NCBI GenBank assembly: GCA_036365515.1
Contig: CM070874.1
Span: 171,295,797 to 171,359,796, forward strand
Source of the DNA: Torymus aiolomorphi
Lineage: Eukaryota; Arthropoda; Insecta; Hymenoptera; Torymidae
Reading direction: 5' to 3'
Length of the DNA stretch: 64,000 bases
Positions 1-12,512 of the stretch are shown here, piece after piece (within the stretch, counting starts at the first letter, position 1; each line of letters starts with the position of its first letter). The translations under genes and the position numbers were made by a program. Below the pieces are notes generated by a model. The model was not told where the DNA came from. It did not search any database and saw nothing but the letters and a program-made list of their open reading frames with translations.

Positions 1-35
1 GGTAGAAAAAGTGACTATGTCAAGTACCAAGCAAA

Positions 36-2521
36 ATCTATCTGAAATAGCAACAAACAAACTGTCATCCTTTGCATAACTGAAAAATAAAATATATGTA
101 TTTTTTCTTTTGTCATTTGCAATTGTTTATAAAAAATTATTTAAACAAATTACAAACAATTTTATAATTTTCAAAAACTGACTGCGGGAATCGATTCTAG
201 GGGAAAAATCGAGACAAAAACCTACATAACACTTTTTTGTCAGAGTCCAATTTGTTATCGTAATATAGGGATAAACTTTTGACATGTGTTTTTACTCTTC
301 TGCATGGGATGTAGTCTCACTGATAAATTTTGAGATTGTATACTGAAATTGGATAAGTTCATTTCATTTCGCAAATCCTTCCGTGTTAGAGATCACGTTT
401 GAGTGGCGGACTAACGGTTAGGAACATAAATACATTGAATTTATATCTTGAATTAATAATTTCGGAATAATCTTTTTGACTTTATATTGTTCTACATTGG
501 TAACGCCACTGATAATGCCGAGACGGAGAATTAGAGATCTACCTGATTTACTTGATGATTCTGAATTGATGAAGGTCAACATATTGATGTAGCATTCATT
601 CCTAATGAACATGAAAGTTCAGATGGAGATTCGGATTGTGATCTAAATGAAGATACATTATCAAATGAATTACCTTCAGGTTCTTACGAACATGTTAAAA
701 ATACTTACACAAGTACTCAAAAATTGTTGGAACCGAATCATAATTACAATTGGAAAAATGATGCTTTGAATGATATTTCTCCTGATTTCGAGTGCATCTT
801 CAATATTTCACCTATTTCATCATTGCGATCCAAAAATTCTTTGGAGTTGTTTGAGGTTTTCTTTTCGAAATCAATGAAAAATCATATTATTGAAGCCACT
901 TCTGAAAATCATTTCGATTTATGTATGGATGATCTAGAAAGATTTATTACAACCATAATGATTACAAGCTTCAATTCTAGAAAAAGTATTCGTGATTACT
1001 GGTCAACAAAGCGAATCGTTCAGTGTCCAGTAATTGCGGAACTTACGTCGAGAAATAAATTCGTTACAATAAAAAAGAACATACGATTTTATAAACTTCA
1101 AGACACTAATCAAATTGATAAAGTCTGGAAGGTTAGAACTCTATATGATATCTTTCGTAAGAATTGTATGCAATTTGGTTTCTTTGACTATAATTTATCA
1201 ATAGATGAGATAATGGTAAAATACTTTGGTAGGTTTGGTATCAAGCAGTGTATAAGGAATAAACCTATCAGATTTGGAATTAAAGAATGCGCACTCTGTT
1301 CTTCTGATGGGTATATATATGACCTTGATATTTACACTGGTAAATCAGGAATCGATGAACGAAATCCTTTAGTTGCCGTTGGTTTAGGGTCTAGAGTAGT
1401 GATAAAATTACTTTCGACTTTATTAGAAACAACCCAAAGAGAAGAACTGAAAAAGTATCATATTTATTTTGACAATTTTTTCACGAACCCAGATCTTATG
1501 ATACATTTGAAAAAAAATGGTTTATTGGCGACGGGAACTGTTCGGCAGAATCGTGTCAAAGTGAAAGTCGAAATGCCAGAAAAAGCCAAAAGAGGATACA
1601 CTATTCCTATGCATGAAGCGAATTCAAAATTAAATTATATTACAGTTATGGACTCAAAGCCAGTATTGATTCTCTCTTCTAAACATGGGAATGAACCAAA
1701 AGTTGAAATGCAGAGATGGCTGGAATCATCAAAAAATTCTATTCTTTTTCCTCATTGTTTTTCTATGTATAATCAATACATGAGTGGAGTCGATCTGCAT
1801 GATCAACACTGTAATGCTTTGATGCCTTCAATTCGAAGTAAGAAATGGACATGGTGCCTTGTATTATGACTCATCCAAGCATCTTTAGCAAACGCTACAG
1901 TGATTTATAATAAGTTACATCCAGACGAAGAAAAAGGTTCCAAAGATATTGTTCAAGAAGTTTGTGAATATTATATTGACAAGTTATCCTCCAAACGTCC
2001 CCCCAAACGAAAGAAACAGAGTGAACCTTCATCTCAAGAAAACGTGATGAAACATGGAAGTCTTAGAAAATGTGGAATATCGACATGTCTGACAAGAACG
2101 GAATGGTATTGTGAGAAATGTTCTACACCTGTTTGCAAAAATCATAAAGTAGGACATGGCAATGAACCATAATTCAATCCTACCGAACATATTCACAATG
2201 ATTTATGTGAATATTGATGGATAAATGCAATAATTAGCTTGATGCTATAAAATTTTTTTGAAACACTCTCAGGAGGTCGATTGTTTATCCCTATATTACG
2301 ATAACAAATTGGACTCTGACAAAAAAGTGTTATGTAGGTTTTTGTCTCGATTTTTCCCCTAGAATCGATTCCCGCAGTCAGTTTTTGAAAATTATAAAAT
2401 TGTTTGTAATTTGTTTAAATAATTTTTTATAAACAATTGCAAATGACAAAAGAAAAAATAAGTATATTTTATTTTTCAGTTATGCAAAGGATGACACTGT
2501 TTGTTGTTAGTCCAGATAGAT
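36..2521 (+). mobile_element. piggyBac-like DNA transposon with long inverted arms
   Basis: Positions 36-276 and 2283-2521 are inverted copies of each other, about 240 bp with few mismatches, and they bracket a piggyBac-family transposase. Autonomous piggyBac elements usually have short terminal repeats and TTAA target duplications. Here the arms are long, and I see no clean TTAA pair just outside them, so the exact ends are uncertain. The gene inside is broken, so this copy is dead. Confidence 0.8.
513..2172 (+). pseudogene. piggyBac-family transposase, broken
   Basis: DDE/D transposase that would cut and paste the surrounding element in the nucleus. The long open stretch (724-1869) carries all three expected catalytic aspartates: in the SIDE motif (about 1204), in YFDNFF (about 1471) and in SGVDLHD (about 1792). 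A C-terminal cysteine-rich zinc domain (about 2062-2160, with CEKC and CKNH pairs) matches the piggyBac DNA-binding CRD. The likely start is the ATG at 513, which opens an arginine-rich then acidic N-terminus and loses frame near 565. A single in-frame TGA at 1867-1869 separates the catalytic core from the CRD; downstream codons continue in the same frame to 2172. Family assignment is firm; inactivity follows from the frameshift and stop. Confidence 0.88.
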
Positions 2522-3059
2522 GTAATTAGATTACAGGTTTTGTTTAAATAAAACAATCTAGTCTTTAACAAAATGTATATAGTTACAATTTGTCTTCTGC
2601 GTCTGAAACAATTTACAGTTACACAGGTTTTACCGCCCATTTATTCCATTAGAAATAAAGTATTTCAAAATTGAAAACAAAAATATACATGTCTGATTAA
2701 TTTGTATAACGCGGGCCATTGTTAAATTTTAAACATCATTCTACCATCGGAATACGAAAATAGCAGAAGGTTTCGCGCTTGACAGCGATAATAAATTGTT
2801 TTATAAGTGGAAAAATGAAATTTATAAAAAAAATTTGTGTGTGGAATAAACAATATATTTGTGAAATTTTATTAAGAAATATTATCTATTAATTATACAA
2901 AATATCACAGTGAAATAATTTGGAGGTAATATTAATTATGAAAAGGGTTTTTATATATCGTGAATTGAATGTGTATTAGTTGCGTTCCAAGTAGGTAGGT
3001 TATTTTGTATTATTTATATCTTAACATAAATACTTTTGTGTTGACACATTATTAATTGC
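2522..3059. other. AT-rich intergenic DNA
   Basis: No open frame, RNA gene or repeat structure that I can support. Short AT-rich runs only. Confidence 0.5.
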
Positions 3060-3673
3060 ATCTAATAAATGATTTAAAGAAGCGATTAAGTCAATTTACT
3101 TCCAAAATCGCTAGACATACAAAGCTCAATTTTTTTCATTTATTAATTTTACTAAAAATATTTTAACCTCAAATATCTGAAATTTATGGGCCAATCATTT
3201 TGCCCCAAGAAATCGACATAAAAATCTAAAAAATACACCTCTACAAGAAATTTTGAAGCGAATAAGTCAATTTTATTCCAGCAATCGTTGCACAAACAAA
3301 ACTCATTTTTTTTATTTTTTCATTTTTCAATACTTACGTTTTTTTTATAATAACAGAACACCTTATAAAAGAAATTTTTTTTTTTTAGGAAATATAGCTA
3401 TTTTAATTCTATTTCGAATGCTACACATTCCCTTCGAATACATAGAGCTATTCTCGAGAAATTACGATTTGAAAAAAGGTTAAAAATATTTTAACCTGAA
3501 ATATCTCTTAAATCTATGGACCAATCATTTTGCCCAAATAACTCGACCGAAAACTCTACAAAATCCACCTCTACGAGGAATTTTGAAGCGATTAAGTCAA
3601 TTTTTACTCCCGCAATGGTTAGACATACCAAACTCATTTTTTTTTCATTTTTCTATGTTTACGTTTTTATTAA
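3060..3673. repeat. 330-bp tandem repeat, left part
   Basis: AT-rich repeat whose landmark (GAAGCGATTAAGTCAA or close variants) occurs near 3075, 3253 and 3583. The last two are 330 bp apart. The array continues at 12530 after the TTAA element: subtracting the insertion, the next landmark (12772) falls about 329 bp after 3583. A second landmark, beginning TTAACCTCAAATATCT, recurs in each unit. No coding potential is seen. Confidence 0.75.
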
Positions 3674-4254
3674 GGCCATGTGATACTCAACAAAAATTGT
3701 GTTGGGTTCAGTCGCTAATGTAGGTGGGTGCCAACTACTGTATATTAAACAGTAGATGGCGCTGAAGCTATACTTAATCTATGCGTAGAACTTTTAGTTC
3801 CAAGAACACTCACAGATGGCGTGCACTGAGAACATTTTTTTAATAATAACATGGCCTCGTAACATTCGTAACTATTAACATGCGTATATTTAAATATTTC
3901 GATATATACGCATTGTAATAGTTAAGTCACCGTGTTCTTTTTAACAATCTCAATGTATTGCTGTAAATATTGATATTGTAATAGTTACAATATGAGATTT
4001 GCCGTCTAAACTCTTCCTTATTAAAATATAATATGTAACAGTTACAATATTGTAGTTTCGAATTTAAACAGAAGATGTTGTTCTCTGAGTGCATAATATA
4101 AGCAATAATTTTTTTTCATAAAAAATTATGAAAATACTCATATCAAGTTTATACATTTTTTTCAAATAGGAATTCTTATAAGTAAATTTAGCGAGAATAA
4201 GACGTTATACGTTATTTTTATAATAAATGATGAAGAAATTATTAAGGGCTGTAA

Positions 4255-5650
4255 TAATTTCATTTGATTGCGGATCGATAAATAAAAAATACTTATATAA
4301 ATACCATACAAAATTATAAAAACAATCTATGATTGCAAATTGATAAAGAAATTATCAATTTTGGCAGTATTTTACGATAACATGCAATACCGTAAACGTA
4401 ATATTTCATTATAGATCTTTATAGAAAATTATAGAAAAATACTTATATAAATACCATGCAACATTATGAAAACGATCTATGATTGCAAATTGATAAAGAA
4501 ATTATCAATTTTGTCAGTATTTTGCGATGACATGCAATATCGTAAACATAATATTTCATTATAGATCGATAAATAAAAAATACTTATATAAATACCATGC
4601 AAAATTATGAAAACGATCTATGATTGCAAATTGATAAAGAACTTATCAATTACTGCAGTATTTTACGATAACATGCCAGAACATAAAAATAATATTTGAT
4701 TGTAGAACGATAAATAAAAAATACTTATATAGATACCATACAACATTATGAAAACGATCTATGATTGCAAATTTATAAAGAAATTATCAATTTTGGCAGT
4801 ATTTTACGATAACATGCAATATCGTAAACATAATATTTCATTATAGATCGATAAATAAAAAATACTTATATAAATACCATGCAACATTATGAAAACGATC
4901 TATGATTGCAAATTTATAACGAAATTATCGATTACTGCAGTATTTTACGATAACATGCAATATCATAAAAATAATATTTGATTATAGAACGTTAAATAAA
5001 AAATACTTATATAGATACCATGCAACATTATGAAAACGATCTATGATTGCAAATTTATAAAGAAATTATGAATTACTGCAGATTAAATCATAATAAATTA
5101 TAATAACTATTTTTGATTGTAAAATAAAGAAATTATCGTATGCTTCAGATCATAAAATATCATGGAAAATTAGGAAAACAGTCCTTGGTTGTTAATTGAT
5201 AAGGGTATGATCAATTGTTGCTGTTGTTTATAACATGCAGAACCATAAAAACAATTTTCATTGCAGATCGATAAAACAATCAATTACTGCGATATTAAAT
5301 AAAACCATGCAAAATTATTTCTACAACAATTGATTGCAGATTAAAAAACCATATTTACATATAAAAGAACATGCACATTTAGTTATAAAAAATATTTTAT
5401 TGCAACTCAATAAAGAAGTGATCTATTGCTGCAGAATACATAATATACAAAATTATGATTATTATTAATTGATAAAGAAATCATTAATTACTGTTTTTGT
5501 ATTTAATAAAATCATGCAATAATGTACACATGCAAAACGATCTTTGATTATAAATTGTTAAACAAATTATCAATTACTACAGTATTTTACTATAACATGT
5601 ATCATAAACATAATATTTGATTGCAGATCGATACAAAATCGATTCCTGCA
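4255..5650. repeat. 141-bp satellite array
   Basis: The landmark GATTGCAAATT, or its start, occurs at 4331, 4481, 4622, 4763, 4904 and 5045. The last five are spaced exactly 141 bp apart and the first gap is 150. Units share an AACGATCTATGATTGCAAAT core and a palindromic segment around AATTATCAATT. After 5060 the units decay but related motifs continue to about 5650. Very AT-rich, no coding capacity. Confidence 0.85.
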
Positions 5651-6727
5651 GTATTGTAGTATATAAGTGACATAGCAGACAGCCATTAGCTGTCAATAAT
5701 CACAGTAAAGACTGTCAACTAGGACAGCCTCTTCAGCAATGCCTTCACTAGTATTGCTTACAGCGTAGGACAGCTGTACACACAATAATGCCAGGAGTGC
5801 AAAGGTTATAACATCACATGTTGTTACAATAAAGAAAATAGATATAGTTTGAGTCGACATATATAATACAGAAGTGTGGACTAGAAAATCTACACAGAGA
5901 GCTGAGATTTAGGGAAGGCTCTGAGCAGCTTAATCAACTCTCTAGGTGCAACGACTTACTTGTAATGTATTTTCCTAGCAATATGAGAGTGTTGATAGAG
6001 AGCATGCAAGCTCTCTATAGGCCCCAACGATTATTAGGGAATGGTAATAGGAGTTCAGCTGCCTGAGGCGTAGTGACGTTGGCCTCTTGACGGCTCCTCT
6101 TGCACCTGCTTGAACCTTGCAGACCTTTATCTTTCTCATATGCTATATATTGTACCTGTAATATAAAGAAACGGATTAGTTGGACTAGAATCACTCATTG
6201 CATGGCGTATAAAAGAATAAGAATAAACAGTAGTTGAAACGATAGCTGTTACAATCACAATTGCCCTGTAAACGCTCTTGGAGGCTAGCCAGGCGTGCAA
6301 CACACAACTTCATAATCCATTCTGCCTCTGCTGAAAGAAGAGTACGTGGCTGAAGCAACAATCCCAATAGTATTACATTGAAAGTATACTCATCAGCTGA
6401 AAAGACAGCGACAGTTATTGGGAAGCTTCATTGGCACCAGGGGTTTAGCCACATGATGTTAAAAGAGATAAGAAATCGCTGCCAGTTCATCGCAGAAGTG
6501 TCGGTGATATCAGTGCCTTTAATTATGCACATCACAGATTTCTCACTAAGGTTTGCCCCATGTTGTTTGCAGCGTAGGGCAGCTGTACACATTAATACTC
6601 CAGAAGCACTTTGCAACTTACACTTCACCAGGAGAACCTCTGCACAGTTAGGTGCCATGGAACAAAATGCAATCTCGTCGCAGCATCCCTAACGCTTCTC
6701 CATTGTATTGCCAATTTATATTAATGC
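5651..6727. other. Noncoding interior of the TTAA element
   Basis: No convincing gene. Two related stretches beginning GCAGCGTAGG.CAGCTGTACAC occur near 5760 and 6571, suggesting an older duplication. The short open frames here (for example 6378-6692) overlap on both strands and show no recognisable domain. Confidence 0.4.
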
Positions 6728-7360
6728 TGCCCTCGAGAGGAATAGAATCTTATGAAGGCGTCTGATCATCTGCAGGAGCTCTTCGTTTTAGGCAGAACAA
6801 AATATATAAATAACGTGTCAAGTATTAGGGATGAGGAAAACAGTATCAAACTGCCAGAAAAAGGGGAGCAGATAGACAGAAATTCGGAGGTTAGGTTCAG
6901 CTATGCTACATAATAAAGTCCCAGTCCGAACCAAAGTACTTACTCGAATTGGTTGCAGGAGCGTGGTCTTCATTCAACTGCACCATCTCTGACCCCGTCA
7001 TGCTCGCCTCGGTGATGTCCTCGAGAAGTGGTAGCTGCACCGGCAACTCTCGAGGGGAGTAGAATTATGTGAAAGCGCGTGGTCATGTACAGCAGCTCTT
7101 CGCTTTAGGCAGAACAAAATATATTAATAATGTGTCAAGCATTAGGAATGAGAAGAGCAATATCGAACTTCTAGGGGGTTAGGAAATCAGGCAGATAGAA
7201 ATTTGGAGGTTAGGTTCGGCTATACTACAGATACTACAGAATAAAGTCCGAAGTGAAGTACTTACTCAAGTCGGTCGCGGGAGCGTGGCTTCAATTGCAC
7301 CACCGCCGTCGCTTCTCCGTCGTGTTCGCCTCGGTGATGTCCTCGGGAAGTGCACTCTTT
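6728..7360 (-). other. Tandem ~320-bp duplication with an exon-like segment
   Basis: Two diverged copies (about 6728-7045 and 7046-7360) share landmarks GGCAGAACAAAATATA (6791, 7108) and CCTCGGTGATGTCC (7007, 7329). On the minus strand the first copy reads a start codon (7001-6999), about 19 open codons and then a good splice donor (A, GTAAGTAC) after 6944. The second copy keeps the donor but has lost the start codon. This looks like the first coding exon of a gene captured and duplicated inside the TTAA element. No product can be named, and the coding status is inference only. Confidence 0.35.
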
Positions 7361-7640
7361 CCTACTGTGCGCGTATGCGTTGTGTGTATGTTTGTGTCTG
7401 CTCTTCACTGTTCTCGAGGAGCCGCGGCGTGCCGGCATCGCCGCGTCCAGCGGTGTGGTTGTCGCTTCCTACTACGCGAAAGCGCAGTGTTGTCAAATCT
7501 CGGCTACGGAGTGCGGTGGCGCGACTGCGGCATCGACAACCCGGGCGCGCGCTTCGACGGCGCTCGGGGAGCTCGGAAGAATTCTGCAAATTGCCGCTGG
7601 CTGCTATGTTATCATATGAGCCCACGTAAACTGGCAACTG
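7361..7640. other. CpG-rich patch
   Basis: Unusually GC- and CpG-rich for this window and open in several frames on both strands. Overlapping frames of similar length show no domain, which is typical of GC-rich noncoding DNA. It could be the upstream part of the captured exon or promoter next to it. Confidence 0.4.
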
Positions 7641-8704
7641 AGTTTCTTTGCCTCTCGCAAGCTGTTTTTCAGCTGTTAGCGATTTTGGTTGGCCCAGGCG
7701 CCGTAAGTTTTTCGCTTCTGTTTCCCCATGTACCTATATCTGCTAATCCAATTGGAAAAAGTAACGATTGCTTTCGTCATGAGATGAGCGCGCAATACAG
7801 CGTAATGTGACAATCTATTTTTTATAGATGGATTTCCATTCATATACCCGTAAATCTAAGGAACTCTTAACTTTTTGGGAGCTTAACAGTTTAAAATTCA
7901 AAAGGCTGTAGCACATGTTCTTTACAACAAGTACACAAATGAATGAAAGCTCAAAATATTTTGCAGCGTAGACAAAATTAAGAAAGGTCGATAATCCAGC
8001 TGTTCTTTATGTTTTTAATGTGTTTATTTATCTATATAGAAAGAAAAGCAGCACAGATACTATCAATATATAATTGGTTTTGCTTTTAATTTGAGCCTTG
8101 ATAGATCGATATGCTATGAAAATAAGTCAGAACATAAGATTCTAGCGATATTGGAAATTTTTATATGAATAGGGCTAAGCAATTGGTTATAATATAGTAC
8201 GCAATTACAAGACCGAAACCGACAGAGCTTGTCGGCGGCCAGCTACTCTATGGGTAGTCGAGTTCGGTCGAGCGTCCAACGGCTCTGGCCACCCGTAGAC
8301 TACTAAATGTGCCTGCTATACAGTTTTCGTTTGTGATAAAAGAATGTGCAGTTTTCAATGTACAGGAGTTCTGGTTCACGAATTTATGAAATAAAAGAGG
8401 TTAAATCGTGTTATTTTATCGTGAAATTCCCATTTCACCGACTATTATTCCTTTCAAATAGTGAGTCTGATATTTTTTAGATAAGTATGTACGAAAGAAA
8501 GGAAATATTTCGATAGAGCTGCATTTGGCAATACAGTTAATCATCGTGTATTATGGATGCTCGTCAATAACCAACAATTCCTCTGAATAGAATTGCTCAG
8601 ATACAAAATAGAAATTGGGATATAATTATAAGCAACATCTGCTTAGATGAAAACCATTCCCGTTATGATAGGGGTAAATAGTATTTTCTTCCATTACTGT
8701 AGAC
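7641..8704. other. Noncoding interior of the TTAA element
   Basis: AT-rich, no gene seen. A short GC-richer island near 8215-8315 has no recognisable RNA fold or coding frame. Confidence 0.4.
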
Positions 8705-10310
8705 GCGTGGTATAGCCGGCTCCGCCCTTGTTTTATCAATAATGTAGTGGCAAGTACTTTTATTTCGGTGCACATATCCCCCGAAATCGTCCCCATATCC
8801 GAATTCCGCGCGTACGCACACGACGTGTGGACCTACGGCGGCGGCTCGCCTCTCAGCCCGCGCAAAGAGAGCCGCTGCCGTAGGCCTCGATCTGACGCGG
8901 CCTATTTACCGGCTTCGCCCTTGTTTTATGAATAATGTAATGACAAGTACTTTTATTTCGATGCGCATATGACTCGAAAAAGTCCAGCTATCCGCATTTC
9001 GCGCGTGCGCATACTGCGTGGACGTTCTATGCTTCGCACAATCCATAATTAATTTTCGCTATTGTAATAAATCTTATTGATATTAAATTTTTGGTAATCT
9101 ATGAATAAAGTCAAGACATACTGTTAGGCCAATGAATGCTATATAGTATCACACGAAACAAGGGCGAAGCCGATAAATAGGCCGCGTCAGATCGAGGCCT
9201 ACGGCAGCGGCTCTCTTCGCGCGGGCTGAGAGGCGAGCCGCCGCCGTAGGTCCACACGTCGTGTGCGCACGCGCGGAATTCGGATACCAGGATCTGTTCT
9301 GACGGTATGTACCGAAATAAAAGTACTTGGCACACTACATTATTCATAAAAGAAGGGCGAAGCCGGTAAATAGGCCGTGTCAGATCGACGCCTACGGCAG
9401 CGGCTCTCTTCGCGTGGGCTGAGAGGCGAGCCGCCGCCGTAGGTCCACGCCGTGTGAGCACGCGCGGAATTCGGATACCAGGATCTGTTCTGACGGTATG
9501 TACCGAAATAAAAGTACTTGGCACACTACATTATTCATAAAAGAAGGGCGAAGCCGGTAAATAGGCCGTGTCAGATCAAGGCCTATGGCAGCGGCTCTCT
9601 TCGCGCGGGCCGAGAGGCGAGCCGCTGCCGTAGGTCCACGGAGTTTGCGCACACTCGAAATGCGGATATAAGGACGATTTCGGGTGATATGTGCACCGAA
9701 ATAAAAGTACTTGCCGTTACATTATTCATAAAACAAGGGCGAAGCCGGTAAATAGGCCGTGTCAGATCGAGGCCTATGGCAGCGGCTCTCTTCGCGCGGG
9801 CCGAGAGGCGAGCCGCCGCCGTAGGTCCACGGAGTTTGCACACACTCGAAATGCGGATATAAGGACGATTTCGGGTGATATGTGCACCGAAATAAAAGAA
9901 TTTACCATTAGATTTTATGCATTCAACAATTACAGCTGCATTCTCTCTTTCGCGGGTGCCTGCAAAGGGCGGTGAGGCTGTTCTTTATGTTATATGCTTC
10001 GCACAATCCATAATTAATATTCGCTATTGTAATAAATCTTATTGATATTAAATTTTTGGTAATCTATGAATAAAGTCAAGACATACTGTTAGGCCAATGA
10101 ATGCTATATAGTATCACACGAAACAAGGGCGAAGCCGGTAAATAGGCCGCGTCAGATCGAGGCCTACGGCAGCGGCTCTCTTCGCGCGGGCTGAGAGGCG
10201 AGCAGCCGCCGTAGGTCCACACGTCGTATGCGCACGCGCGAAATTCGGATATGGAGAAGATTTCGGGTGACACGTGTACCGAAATAAAAGTACTTAACCG
10301 ATAGAATCGC
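8705..10310. repeat. ~190-bp hairpin repeats in both orientations
   Basis: At least four direct units (about 9156-9342, 9343-9530, 9531-9717, 9718-9900), a further one at about 10118-10290, and inverted units at about 8720-9030. Each unit has a GC-rich stem, CCTACGGCAGCGGCTC pairing with GAGCCGCCGCCGTAGG across a loop of roughly 20 nt, and ends near CCGAAATAAAAGTACTT. A 130-bp AT-rich block (9030-9156) is repeated almost exactly at 9989-10118, so the array also grew by a larger duplication. Open frames in it repeat the same residues and are not genes. Confidence 0.8.
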
Positions 10311-11101
10311 ACAAAAAATTCCTGTGTGTAGTAATGACATATATTGAGTGTCTAATTGACGTATTTTTTCAAAAAAATCTTATGTAAATACTAATAGAAT
10401 CATTAAAAAAAATTCTGAGTATATTATTACTTGCATATAGGAAGGACTTAACTGACGTATTTTTCAAAATAAACGTTCGAAAGTTAGTTTAATAAATAAT
10501 GAATTTGGGTTGATTTTAGACCTCACATCGCTTTACTAGTGTATTTTCATCTATTGATATGTCGTAGATGTTGAACATTCGACGTTGTACATTTTGAGGT
10601 TAGTTTAACATTGTTGAGCTTGTAGTTAATCGTTATTTCTACAATTTTTAAATTATCTATAAGTAATCAGGGGTACAAATAATAAAGATCCCCAACTTAG
10701 GCTGGTTCTCTGAATACCTTAAGTTAGCTCAGTACTTACGCATTTTTCATTATACATTTTCTTGAATGCTTATATTTATTTTTCTTGTTAGCCATGATGA
10801 ATGTCAGGCACGACAAAGAACAACGTCAAGAAGTAAAATGATTTTGCAGTAATATATTAGCTCAAATATAATAATAGTCTAATAAACTATGATACAGTTT
10901 ATTATAATATTTTGCAAGCAATTTTTAAACTTTGTGTACAAATATACAATACTACAAGCGTTTAAGTATATTGATAAGAGACACGTTCATAGGTGAAAAA
11001 TTATTTTTTACAGATGGCGCTAGTTAAGGGGATGCCTTATACCGACAGAGTTATCTGCCGTACCGACTACAATGTTTTTAATTAAATATTAATTGTTATA
11101 A
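10311..11101. other. AT-rich DNA, no gene seen
   Basis: No open frame with a domain and no clear repeat. A CAGATGGCGCTAG motif at about 11014 resembles the AGATGGCGCT motifs near 3750 and, inverted, 12010. Confidence 0.4.
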
Positions 11102-11219
11102 GCTTTTTCTTTAATTGTAAGTATGGACGCACAAAGGCAACGTTATTATCTAAAATTTTACTGAGAATTAGATAATAAGTTTGCCTTTGTGCGTCCACAT
11201 TTAGAATTAAAGAAAAAGC
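11102..11219. repeat. Hairpin (MITE-like palindrome)
   Basis: Two 50-bp arms (11102-11151 and 11170-11219) are inverted copies with few mismatches around an 18-bp loop; the core is GGACGCACAAAGGCAA. It looks like a small foldback or MITE remnant. No target duplication was identified. Confidence 0.7.
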
Positions 11220-12512
11220 AAATAAATGCATTAAAACTAAAATAAACATTGTTAATAAATTAGAATTTATTAGAATTAAGAGTGCCTTAAATTTAAAAAA
11301 AAATAATTTTTTTTTACCGAGCAGAAAGTTAAGCAAAAAAACAATTTAAAATTAATTGTTACATAAAATGATATTTAAACATCATTTATATTACTTTATA
11401 GAATAAATAAAATAGAATTTCTATCGCAATCTGAAATAAAATATTGATAATAAAAATAATAAGAATCAATAATTAACAAAAGAAATAGAGTTTACCTTTA
11501 TGGTTAAATCATATGCATACATATACATTTTTTTCTAAACAATTTTATCATCCAGATTATCCTATCTCTCATTTTCCATTGTGCCAGAATGTTGTATGTC
11601 AGTAAACCTGAGTGCAGAGCAGTAGCATCAGCAACAGATACAAGAATAAGAATGTCCGATACTTGCACACAGAGCTCGAGAATTTGCTTTTCAGATGTTG
11701 AACAAAAGACTCGACATCCCCTAACTTGGAAAAAAGCTCAAATCAGATGACAGCTAAGACGTCGTAATGTTTACCTTCGACAACATGACATCAACTGGGA
11801 GGTTATGTAATACGGTGTTACTTATCTTCAAGCCTGAGAGGTACTCTACCGCTGTTTCTCTGCTGGCATGCTCTTACCTGCAAGGAACACAACACCACAC
11901 AAAAATAAACGCTTCGTCCGACCTTAGCTGCTACCTCGAATAAATTATTACTTCAGAGTGCTACTCTGTTATTATCGCGCTCCTTCATTTAGAATTTTAT
12001 TCTGCAAAAGTGTCACAGCGCCATCTACAATAATTTATGAAAACAATAAAACGTAAACAAATATAGTGCATCAAAAATGGTTGGTACGACTTAGTTTGCA
12101 CCGTACACAACCATCTTACGTTAGTGGTATAGAAGTACTGAAAAGTTTTGCCAACCTCACAACTTCTTGTCGAAAGTTTATATGTGGAACATAATAAAAT
12201 TATACTTTTTGTTGATTTTCAAAAAAAGCGCGTAATTAGGCACTCGCAAATGTTATGGCGACCATGTGTATAAAATTTCAGGCAAACCCGATGAATATTC
12301 GAGCTAAAATCCTTTTTTTAGATAAAAAATGTGACTAAAATACAAATATCTCGATGACAATCATCATTTCTGTTCTGAAAATTTAATATAATCATCTTCA
12401 AAGAATTTCCGAGGACCTAATTAAGCATTTTTGTCATAAAAATTATTGTTAATTAAATTATTGTTTAATATATAATATGTTACCGACACATCGGTAACGT
12501 AGGGATTTTCAC
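11220..12512. other. AT-rich right part of the TTAA element
   Basis: No coding frame or RNA gene is supported. A palindrome TTACCGACACATCGGTAA lies at about 12480-12497, just inside the terminal repeat. Confidence 0.4.

Noticed and set aside
4255..5650. CRISPR array
   Set aside because: Units are contiguous 141-bp satellites without unique spacers, and the context is eukaryotic.
7253..7810. 185-codon open frame in the CpG-rich patch
   Set aside because: Overlapped by three other long frames on both strands, with no domain; typical of GC-rich noncoding DNA.
8215..8315. Possible tRNA-like or structured RNA
   Set aside because: GC-richer but no cloverleaf, A-box or B-box that I can support.
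8747..9975. Several 60-140 codon open frames on both strands
   Set aside because: They translate the ~190-bp hairpin repeat and repeat the same residues in each unit and on both strands.
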